Of a stretch of 35,582 bases of DNA, positions 21,014 to 27,350 are shown one piece after another. This DNA comes from DATEOR01 sp046734455. Its GTDB lineage: Bacteria > Actinomycetota > Thermoleophilia > Gaiellales > Gaiellaceae. Under the pieces are notes generated by a model. The model had not been told where the DNA came from. It saw nothing but the letters and a program-made list of their open reading frames with translations, and ran no database searches. The stretch lies in the NCBI GenBank assembly GCA_046734455.1, contig JBKPRJ010000061.1:1-35582 (forward strand), written 5' to 3'. The position numbers and the translations under genes were made by a program. Each line of letters begins with the position of its first letter. Position 1 is the stretch's first letter.

Positions 21014-21838
21014 TCAGCGCCCGACGTAGCGCAGCACCAGGTCGCGGATGAACGGGTTGAGGACGTCGTGGGTGTGCCCGTAGATGGAGCAATGCCCCAT
21101 TTCCTCGAACTCGTGGTACTCGGCCGCGGGGGCGAGGTCCGCGACCTCGCGCCCGTCCTGCGGCGGCGCCTGGACGTCCTCCGCGAAGGCGACCACGTGC
21201 ATGGGCACCTCGCAGCGGGGCAGCGTCTCCATCTGGTCGTAGTAGAGGCACGCTTCCCACTGCGGGATGAGGGAGCGCTCGTTGTCGTCTGTCGAGAGCC
21301 ACTGCAGCAGGTCATCGCGGAGCTTCGGCCAAAGCTCCCGGTCACCCAGCACTCGGGCCGGGTACATCATGGCTGCGTAGTGGGTGACGGCCATCATCCC
21401 GTCCAGCCGTCCGCCCTCCTTGCGCCAGTCGATCTCGGCCTTCTGGTAGTCCCAGCCCCAGCCGACGCTACGTGCGCCGGTTCCCATCGTGATGACGCAG
21501 GCAAGGAGGTCAGGGCGCTCGATCGCCACCTGCTGGACGATTGCTCCTCCGAGCGAGAGGCCCACCAGCGCCACCGGCGGAGCGCACACGGCCTCGATCA
21601 GATCCGCGGTGTCGCGCGCGAAGGACTCGAGCGGCCACGGCATGGGGACGTCGCACGTCGTCGAGCCGATGCCCCGGTTGTCGAAGGTCGTGTTGCGGAA
21701 CTCGCGCTCGAAGAACGGCAGCTGGTACGGGTGCCAGTCGGCGGCAAGGCCGCCGCCTCCCGAAACCCAGACGATGTCCGCGCCGTCCCCGTGCTGCTCG
21801 TAGTAGATGCGGGCCTCTGACCCGTCGGCGTAAGGCAC
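21014..21838 (-). CDS. Alpha/beta-fold hydrolase
   Basis: This 274-residue protein has the alpha/beta hydrolase layout: an oxyanion-hole strand VWVSGGGGLAADWHPY, FDNRGIGST, the nucleophile elbow GLSLGG (Ser), an acid candidate in FAEDVQAPP and the catalytic His in EMGHCS. Substrates of this large family include esters, lactones and epoxides, so none can be assigned. GTG 21838 is chosen rather than the longer frame because it lies exactly 7 nt from a GAGGAT -10 and because the longer frame would overlap the divergent dinB gene. It is divergent from dinB by 19 nt and lies between it and the WYL regulator. Confidence 0.85.
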   Translation of the reverse strand: MPYADGSEARIYYEQHGDGADIVWVSGGGGLAADWHPYQLPFFEREFRNTTFDNRGIGSTTCDVPMPWPLESFARDTADLIEAVCAPPVALVGLSLGGAIVQQVAIERPDLLACVITMGTGARSVGWGWDYQKAEIDWRKEGGRLDGMMAVTHYAAMMYPARVLGDRELWPKLRDDLLQWLSTDDNERSLIPQWEACLYYDQMETLPRCEVPMHVVAFAEDVQAPPQDGREVADLAPAAEYHEFEEMGHCSIYGHTHDVLNPFIRDLVLRYVGR

Positions 21839-21857
21839 GAGACCTATCCTCTCAGCG
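21839..21857. promoter_or_regulatory. Symmetric bidirectional promoter for dinB and the hydrolase
   Basis: Only 19 nt separate the two divergent GTG starts. The plus -10 TATCCT (21845-21850) ends 7 nt before GTG 21858. The minus -10 GAGGAT (21846-21851) ends 7 nt before GTG 21838. The two hexamers overlap by five bases. There is no room for a conventional leader on either side. Confidence 0.6.
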
Positions 21858-22925
21858 GTGGCCAGTCGACACCGCATCCTCGCGCACCTCGATCTCGATG
21901 CGTTCTTCGCGGCCGTCGAGGAGCTCGAGCATCCGGAGCTCCGCGACAAGCCTCTCGTGGTCGGGGGAGACCCCCGCGGGCGCGGCGTCGTGGCGACGGC
22001 GAACTACGCCGCGCGCAAATACGGGATCCACTCCGCGATGAGCTCTGCGGAGGCGCTCCGGCGCTGCCCGCACGCGGTTTTCCTCGCTCCGAGCCGCAGC
22101 CTCTACTCCCAGTATTCCCGCGCCGTGTGGGCCGCAGTGCGCGAGGTCGTGCCGACCGTGGAGCGGACCGGGCTGGACGAGGGCTACCTCGACCTCGGGG
22201 AGGTGGCAGTGAAGTTTCCGGCTGTGCGGCCGCTGGCCGAGGCGGTGCAGACCGCGGTCAAGGGTGCGACGAGCCTCTCCTGCTCCCTGGGCGTCGGCAC
22301 CTGCAAGGTCGTCGCCAAGGTGGCGAGCGATCGCCGCAAGCCCGGTGGGATCATGATCGTTCGCCCGGGGCGGGAGGCGTCATTCCTCGCCCCCTTCGCC
22401 GTCCGGCTCCTGCCCGGCGTGGGGCCGAGGGCGGAGGAGCGCTTGCGAAAGGCGGGAATCGAGACGATCGGCGGGCTGGCGGCGCTCCCGGACGCCGACC
22501 TCGGCCGACTGCTTCCCGGCAAGGTCGGCAGGTTGCTGCGCGACCGCGCCCGCGGCATCGACCCCCGCCCGCTCGAGCTCGAGGGCGAGAGCATCTCAAT
22601 CGGGCACGAGGAGACCTTCGAGCGCGACGTCTCCGACCGCGCGCAGCTCCACGCCGAGCTGCGCCGCATGGCCGAGTCGGTTGCGGGCCACCTCGAGCGC
22701 GGGGGCCAGGTCGCGCGCACCGTGACGACGAAGGTGCGCTATCCGGACTTCTCCATCCGCAGCCGTTCCACCACTGCCCCCGTCGGCTTTGCAGACGCAG
22801 AGCGGATCGGAGACCTCGCGTGCGCGCTCCTCGACCGGGCGCTCAAAGACCGCCCGGGCGCGCTCCGCCTCGTGGGCGTGAGCGTCTCCAACCTGGAGGC
22901 GCACCAGCAGCTCGTGCTGGGCTAG
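21858..22925 (+). CDS. dinB: DNA polymerase IV (Y family)
   Basis: This 355-residue translesion polymerase shows HLDLDAFFAAVE with catalytic Asp12, DKPLVVGG, VVATANYAARKYGIHSAMSSAEALRRCP, and the acidic motif GLDEGYLDL (usually SIDEAYLD, so two neighbouring residues differ while the Asp-Glu pair is kept). The helix-hairpin-helix (LLPGVGPRAEERLRKAGI), the little finger with SIGHEETFERDV, and the C-terminal QQLVLG clamp-binding motif follow. It is complete and probably functional. Its leaderless-type promoter is shared symmetrically with the divergent hydrolase. Proximity to the PafBC-like gene suggests damage control (inference). Its stop shares CTAG with the convergent pseudogene. Confidence 0.96.
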   Translation: MASRHRILAHLDLDAFFAAVEELEHPELRDKPLVVGGDPRGRGVVATANYAARKYGIHSAMSSAEALRRCPHAVFLAPSRSLYSQYSRAVWAAVREVVPTVERTGLDEGYLDLGEVAVKFPAVRPLAEAVQTAVKGATSLSCSLGVGTCKVVAKVASDRRKPGGIMIVRPGREASFLAPFAVRLLPGVGPRAEERLRKAGIETIGGLAALPDADLGRLLPGKVGRLLRDRARGIDPRPLELEGESISIGHEETFERDVSDRAQLHAELRRMAESVAGHLERGGQVARTVTTKVRYPDFSIRSRSTTAPVGFADAERIGDLACALLDRALKDRPGALRLVGVSVSNLEAHQQLVLG

Positions 22926-23854
22926 CCGAGGTCTCGGACGAGCTGCTGGTCGACGACCGCGAGCCGGCCGTACCCGGCCCTCGTCGTGACGCCGTCCGCC
23001 CCGATCGAATACGGGCCAAGAATGGATTCACGGGGCTTGCCGTCCCTGGCCGCTGCGACCACGCCGGCCCGATCGCCGCCCTCCTCGATGGCCGCGAGCG
23101 CCAGCTCCATCGCCTCGATGCCGGTGAGGGCGACGGGCGCAGACTGCGGGACGAAAAATCTCATCCGTTCAGCCGTGTTCGGATCGAGTGCGCGGGCGAC
23201 TTCGGGTACGGCCACTCCATCCGTGCCGACGAGCCAGAGCTCGGGGTCGAGCACATGGAGGGTGTCGAAGAACGAGGCGGTCTGCGTGCCTGCGACCCCG
23301 GCGTAGACGATCGCCCGGGCATCGCCGAGGTCCTCGCGTGTCGGTACCTCGTCCCACACGGGCTCCAACCCGACGGAGAGCTCGCGCCGCGCGGCCTCGT
23401 CCGCGATCATCGCGCCGACCGGCTCGCCGTACTCATCGCCGTAGTCGTGCACGACCAGGACGGGGGGACAGGCGTTCCGCCGCGAGCCAGTCCGCGACGG
23501 CCGCCGCCCCGATGCCGTCACGCGGCCAGAGGCGGACGAGCGTCTCCCCGCTCAGTCCGATGAACGTCGCCACGGGAGCGACGTGGAGCAGCCCGGCCGC
23601 TCCGAGCACGGGAGCGGTGACGAGGACCTGCGAGGAATGGAAGTCTCCGACGTAGGCAAGGCACGAAGCGTCTTCGACCGCGCGACGGGCGTTGGCGAGA
23701 GCCCGCTCGTCCCGGTCCCGCGGAAAGGAGTCCAGCCTGACGAGCTCGATGTCGCTGGCGCTCCGAGCCAGGACCACCTCGAGCCGAGCAGGAGCTCCCG
23801 GCCGGCAGCGGCCGACGGTCCCGTGAGCGGGAGGCTCGCGTAGACGCGGCTCAA
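22922..23854 (-). pseudogene. Frameshifted ABC-type periplasmic substrate-binding protein (Peripla_BP_6 family)
   Basis: Three frames give one protein. 23854 to about 23780 reads SRVYASLPLTGPSAAAGRELLLG. The next frame continues as LEVVLARSASDIELVRLDS, AYVGDFHSSQVLVTAPVLGAAGLLHVAP up to about 23470. The third reads VLVVHDYGDEYGEPVGAMIADEA, VYAGVAGTQTASFFDTL, ELWLVGTDGV to the stop at 22922. These are the features of branched-chain amino acid-type binding proteins. The first break fits loss of one base in GGCTCGAG (expected GGCCTCGAG). The second fits a gain of one C in a run of six (23462-23467 region). The lipoprotein signal is missing or very short (in-frame LLFLL upstream). Either a pseudogene or two sequencing errors. 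Confidence 0.75.
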
Positions 23855-23867
23855 GAGGAAGAGAAGG

Positions 23868-24287
23868 CTAGGCGGCTTCGGCGGGCCGTGCTTCGAGGTG
23901 CTGGTGCGACGGGCAGTACTCGCGCTCCGGAAGCGGGGTGCGCTGGCACGGCTTGCCCTTGCGCGTCGTCGCGCGGCAGCGGGCGACGCCGCCGTCGAAT
24001 GCGCCAGCCTCGATCTGCGCCTCGATGAACTCCACCGCAGCGCCGATCCCCTCGCTCACGGCCCAGGCGACCTGCGCCTGCTGCGTGATGGGGAAGTAGC
24101 GCCGGATGTCCTGGAAGAGCGTCTTGTCGGGATTCGCGAAATAGCGCGGATCCTTCGTCAGCCGCTCGACGCAATCCTCGCAGGCGGCGAGAACTTCCCG
24201 GCGGTACTCGAGCTGCTTCTCGACGTCGACATACGGATCGATCAGATCCTTGATGCTGCGATAAATGGCTCTCGAGTACTGATACAT
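23868..24287 (-). CDS. Uncharacterised protein with C-terminal CxnCxnCxxH zinc motif
   Basis: This 139-residue protein has a helical N-terminal part (YQYSRAIYRSIKDLIDPYVDVEKQLEYRREVLAACEDCVERL; FQDIRRYFPITQQAQVAWAVSEGIGAAVEFIEAQIEAGAF). Its C-terminal motif CRATTRKGKPCQRTPLPEREYCPSHQH has the spacing C-x7-C-x10-C-x2-H. That motif recurs as a small zinc-binding appendage in otherwise varied bacterial proteins (the CKATTKSGKxC type). I do not recognise the helical part. ATG 24287 is the natural start after a 182-nt intergenic region with repeats. The stop is 13 nt from the start of the broken binding-protein gene, so the two may be co-transcribed. Confidence 0.75.
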   Translation of the reverse strand: MYQYSRAIYRSIKDLIDPYVDVEKQLEYRREVLAACEDCVERLTKDPRYFANPDKTLFQDIRRYFPITQQAQVAWAVSEGIGAAVEFIEAQIEAGAFDGGVARCRATTRKGKPCQRTPLPEREYCPSHQHLEARPAEAA

Positions 24288-24426
24288 ACGTGCCTTGGAG
24301 GTGTCCTCGCCTTCGATGACCGAGCTTACCCTTCAGCCTTCCAAAAAGCCTGCAAATTTCTGTTAACCGCAGATTAAGTGGGCCAAAAATCGTGCCGCAC
24401 GAGCATCCTAACGAGGCCCGAGAGGC

Positions 24427-24461
24427 TGTTACAAACTTCCCGCTCTCCGTTGTTACAAACT
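24427..24461. repeat. Direct repeat TGTTACAAACT, two copies
   Basis: TGTTACAAACT occurs at 24427-24437 and 24451-24461, 24 bp start to start, about two helical turns. It lies in an AT-richer stretch upstream of the gene starting at 24287 and directly after the SPOR gene. It may be a pair of operator sites. The rest of the 182-nt gap contains a possible TAAGCT -10 in minus-strand sense. Confidence 0.5.
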
Positions 24462-24469
24462 ACTGCGGC

Positions 24470-25219
24470 CTAGTTCGCGACTTTGCGCACGTACGCGGTC
24501 GGGAAGCCCTTCGACCGCGCGTTGGGAAGCGCCGCGTTCGCCTGTGACTCCGTGTCGTAAATCCCGGTGAAGGTGACGTAGTAGCCGGGATTCATGCTCG
24601 CGTAGTCCGTGGAGTTGAGGATCCCGACCTCGGGAAGCCCGTTCGTGCGGGCCTTGTCCGCCGCGTTCTCGGCCTGCGTGCGGCCCTGGCTCGTCTCGAC
24701 CGACTTGAGGATGACGGTGAACCCGTCCTTGTTGGGAGGCCAGTTGACGTTCTGGTCCGTCGTAGTGGTCGTCCCGAAGGTCGTGGTGCCGAACGTCGTC
24801 GTCGAGAACGTCGTCGTGCCGGCTGTCGTCGTCGGCGGATTGATCGTGATCGTGGGCGGCTGCGTCACGACGCCGATGGTGTCCGTCGTCTCGGGCGCGG
24901 TCGAGACGACCGGGATCGAGGTCGCGGGCTCCGAGTTCTTCTCGTCGTCGGTGGCCGCGAGCGCAACGACCGCGCCCGAGACGAGGGCGACCAGGAGGAG
25001 CGCGGCGAGCGCGGCCCAGAGCCAGAGGGGGGAGTCCCGCCGCCAGATCTCCGCATATCTGCCGCCGACGTACGCGCCTGGGAGGCGCCGGCCGCATTCG
25101 AGGCAGTACTCCTGGTAGACGTCGTGCGGAGCCCCGCAGTTCGGGCAGCGGCCCGGCTCGGGAGGCGGGGGAGGAGGCGCCGCCTCGGGCGGCGGTGGCG
25201 GGGGCGGCGGTTCGACCAA
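24470..25219 (-). CDS. Zinc-ribbon, membrane-anchored SPOR-domain protein
   Basis: This 249-residue protein has a Pro-rich start (3-22), a zinc ribbon (Cys25, 28, 39, 42: CPNCGAPHDVYQEYCLECG), a membrane helix (about 65-89), a Thr/Ser-rich linker of repeated TTTFGTTTF units (about 125-155) and a C-terminal SPOR domain (about 162-247: GFTVILKSVETSQGRTQAENAADKAR, YYVTFTGIYDTESQANAAL). SPOR domains bind denuded glycan strands at the septum, so division or cell wall work is likely outside the cell, with the zinc ribbon inside. TTG 25219 follows directly the upstream stop TAG (25222-25220), an end-to-start arrangement implying coupling. The linker is low in complexity at DNA level. Confidence 0.85.
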   Translation of the reverse strand: MVEPPPPPPPPEAAPPPPPPEPGRCPNCGAPHDVYQEYCLECGRRLPGAYVGGRYAEIWRRDSPLWLWAALAALLLVALVSGAVVALAATDDEKNSEPATSIPVVSTAPETTDTIGVVTQPPTITINPPTTTAGTTTFSTTTFGTTTFGTTTTTDQNVNWPPNKDGFTVILKSVETSQGRTQAENAADKARTNGLPEVGILNSTDYASMNPGYYVTFTGIYDTESQANAALPNARSKGFPTAYVRKVAN

Positions 25220-25792
25220 CTAGTCCTCCTCGCCGGACGACCAGCGGCGGATCAGCGTCTGGTCGAGGTCCTCGACGTGGGGGGAGAACTCGTCAGCCGC
25301 GACGGAGTGGCCGCAGGCCGGGCAGAAACTCGTGTCCGCGGGGAGCGCTCCGCCGCAGTGCGCGCACGTCGAGAGCGCCTTCGTTCCCGTGGAGGGGCGC
25401 CCACAGTGGGAGCAAAAGTGGGAACCGGGGAGGAGAGGCGCGCCGCAGGCGCAGAGCTGCACCGCGCGCGTCCCGCGCGGCACTGCGCTCGCCGCGAGCA
25501 TGAGCCCGTCGAGCTCGAGCATCCGCTCTTCGATGGCGAGAACGTCGCCCGCGCGCTCGATGAGGAGCTCGGGGCGGAAGCGATCGCGCCGCACCATCTC
25601 GACGGTGAGGCCGCCGACATCGCGAATCTCGATCTCGCGGCGGCCCGCGAGCCACCGGCGCTCCCGGCGCATGCGCCCGGGGGGCGGGAGCGGCGCGGCG
25701 CCGGCCGGCAGTTCTGGCGCAGGCGGAGGCGGTGGCTCTTCGACGCCGGGCTCGACCTGGGAGCCGCGGCGAAGTCTTCGGACCCAGGGCAT
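25220..25792 (-). CDS. Double zinc-ribbon protein
   Basis: This 190-residue protein begins with a basic stretch and a Pro-rich segment (17-40). It has a middle region with a strand-rich part (REIEIRDVGGLTVEMVRRDRFRP; LIERAGDVLAIEERMLELDG) and two zinc ribbons: Cys114, 116, 127, 130 (first pair CxC rather than CxxC) and Cys143, 146, 157, 160. The middle motif suggests a domain that binds DNA or a partner, but I recognise no family. It is directly upstream of the SPOR gene with zero spacing, so both are expressed together. A role in envelope or division control is inference by association only. Confidence 0.75.
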   Translation of the reverse strand: MPWVRRLRRGSQVEPGVEEPPPPPAPELPAGAAPLPPPGRMRRERRWLAGRREIEIRDVGGLTVEMVRRDRFRPELLIERAGDVLAIEERMLELDGLMLAASAVPRGTRAVQLCACGAPLLPGSHFCSHCGRPSTGTKALSTCAHCGGALPADTSFCPACGHSVAADEFSPHVEDLDQTLIRRWSSGEED

Positions 25793-25834
25793 CTGGCCTG
25801 CGAGTCTAGCGCCAGCGAACGACGAGTTCGACTG

Positions 25835-27262
25835 CTACAGGGCGAGGACGACGAGGCGCTCTTCGGTCATCTCGCGCACCGCGTAGTGCGGTCCTTCCTT
25901 CGTGTTGCCCGACTCCTTGACGCCGCCGTACGGCATCTGGTCGGCGCGGAAGGTCGGCGCCTCGTTCACGGTCACGCCGCCGAACTCGAGCGCCGCGGCG
26001 GCGGCGAGAGCGGTCTTGACGCTGCCCGTGAAGATCCCGGCCTGGAGGCCGTACTCCGTTCCGTTTGCGAGCGCGAAGGCCTCGTCGGCAGAGTCGTAGG
26101 GAGACACGGTGCAGAGCGGGCCGAAAACTTCCTGGCAGGAGACCTTCATCTCGGGCGCCACGTCTGCGAGGACGGTGGGCTGGAGGAGCCCGTCGACGAC
26201 TTCGCCGCCCGCGAGGACGCTCGCCCCGGCGGACTTGGCCTCGTCGATCCACGAGACGATCCGCTCCCGGGCGTCTTCGTCGATGACCGGGCCGACGTCG
26301 GTGTCCTCCTCGGCCGGATCACCCACCTTGAGCCCCTGGACCTTGTCGACGAAACGCCCGACGAAGTCGTCGTAGGCCGCGCGCTGGACGTAGATCCGCT
26401 GCACCGAGATGCAGCTCTGGCCGGCGAAGGAGAACGCGTTCGCGGCGAGCTTCGTCGCGGCCTCCTCGATGTCGGCGTCGGCCTCGACGACGACCGGCGT
26501 GGCGTTGCCGAGCTCGAGGTTCACGCGCTTCCTCACCGCACGCTCGCGGATCTTCCACCCGACTCCCGAGGAGCCCGTGAACGTGATGAGCTTCACCCGC
26601 TCGTCCTCGACGATGACGTCTCCGATCTCCGCGGACGGGCCGACCAGGACGTTGAGCCAGCCGGGCGGGAGGCCCGCCTCGGTCTCGAGCTCGCCTAGGA
26701 GGAGAGCGGAGAGCGGCGTCTGGCCGGCGGGCTTCAGTACGACCGCGCACCCGGCTGCGAGGGCCGGAGCGATCTTGTGCGCCACGAGGTTCAGCGGGAA
26801 GTTGAACGGCGTGATCGCGCCGACGATGCCGATCGGGACGCGCATCGTGTAGGCGACCTTGCCGACACCGGCGGGCGACGAATCCATGGGGACGACGTCG
26901 CCGGCGAGGCGGCGGGCTTCCACCGCCGCCATCGTGTAGGTCGAGATCGCGCGCTCGGCTTCCACGCGGGCGGCCTTCATCGGCTTCCCCGCCTCGGCGG
27001 AGATCGTTTCCGCGACCTCGTCGTGGCGCTCCTTGAGCAGGGCGCCGACGCGGTCCAGGATCGCCGCGCGCTCGTGGGCCGGCAACGGCGAGCTCATCGC
27101 CCGCTCCGCCGCGTCGAGCGCCTTCCGGGCGTGCTCGGCTCCAGCTCGCCCGACGCGCGCGACGGTCTCGCCGGAGTACGGCGAGGCGACGTCCTGCCAC
27201 TCGCCGGTGTCGATCCACTCACCGTCGAGCAGCAGCTTGCGCTCCTGAGCCGTCACAGCCAT
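25835..27262 (-). CDS. NAD(P)-dependent aldehyde dehydrogenase
   Basis: This 475-residue enzyme has all class markers: AITPFNFPLNLVAHKIAPALAAG, VVLKPAGQTPLSA, FTGSSGVGWKI, catalytic Glu in NLELGNATP, catalytic Cys in GQSCISVQRIYV (about residue 284), QEVFGPLC and MPYGGVKESG near the C-terminus. It oxidises an aldehyde to an acid. The HKIAPALAAG and CISVQRIYV style is closest to lactaldehyde, phosphonoacetaldehyde or non-phosphorylating glyceraldehyde-3-phosphate types, but the substrate is not certain. ATG 27262 is preceded by GGTTGAATAGGCCTCG on the minus strand, similar to the promoters at 20962 and 21838. A strong hairpin (27302-27346) separates it from the secreted protein gene. Confidence 0.93.
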   Translation of the reverse strand: MAVTAQERKLLLDGEWIDTGEWQDVASPYSGETVARVGRAGAEHARKALDAAERAMSSPLPAHERAAILDRVGALLKERHDEVAETISAEAGKPMKAARVEAERAISTYTMAAVEARRLAGDVVPMDSSPAGVGKVAYTMRVPIGIVGAITPFNFPLNLVAHKIAPALAAGCAVVLKPAGQTPLSALLLGELETEAGLPPGWLNVLVGPSAEIGDVIVEDERVKLITFTGSSGVGWKIRERAVRKRVNLELGNATPVVVEADADIEEAATKLAANAFSFAGQSCISVQRIYVQRAAYDDFVGRFVDKVQGLKVGDPAEEDTDVGPVIDEDARERIVSWIDEAKSAGASVLAGGEVVDGLLQPTVLADVAPEMKVSCQEVFGPLCTVSPYDSADEAFALANGTEYGLQAGIFTGSVKTALAAAAALEFGGVTVNEAPTFRADQMPYGGVKESGNTKEGPHYAVREMTEERLVVLAL

Positions 27263-27301
27263 CGAGGCCTATTCAACCACGCAGGCGCACACGTCCGCCT
27301 T

Positions 27302-27346
27302 GGACGGAGAGGAGGGGCGGGAAGCGCGTTTCCCGCCCCTCCGTCC
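27302..27346 (-). terminator. Strong hairpin between the secreted protein and aldehyde dehydrogenase genes
   Basis: GGGGCGGGAA (27314-27323) pairs with TTCCCGCCCC (27330-27339) around a 6-nt loop. GGACGGA (27302-27308) extends the stem with TCCGTCC (27340-27346), with a 5-nt bulge. It follows the stop at 27351 by 5 nt on the minus strand. No U-tract follows. Confidence 0.75.
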
Positions 27347-27350
27347 ACGT

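Noticed and set aside
24750..24850. Possible short tandem repeat or CRISPR-like pattern of GTCGTC units
   Set aside because: The units encode the Thr-rich linker of the SPOR protein, are irregular, and there are no spacers of even length.
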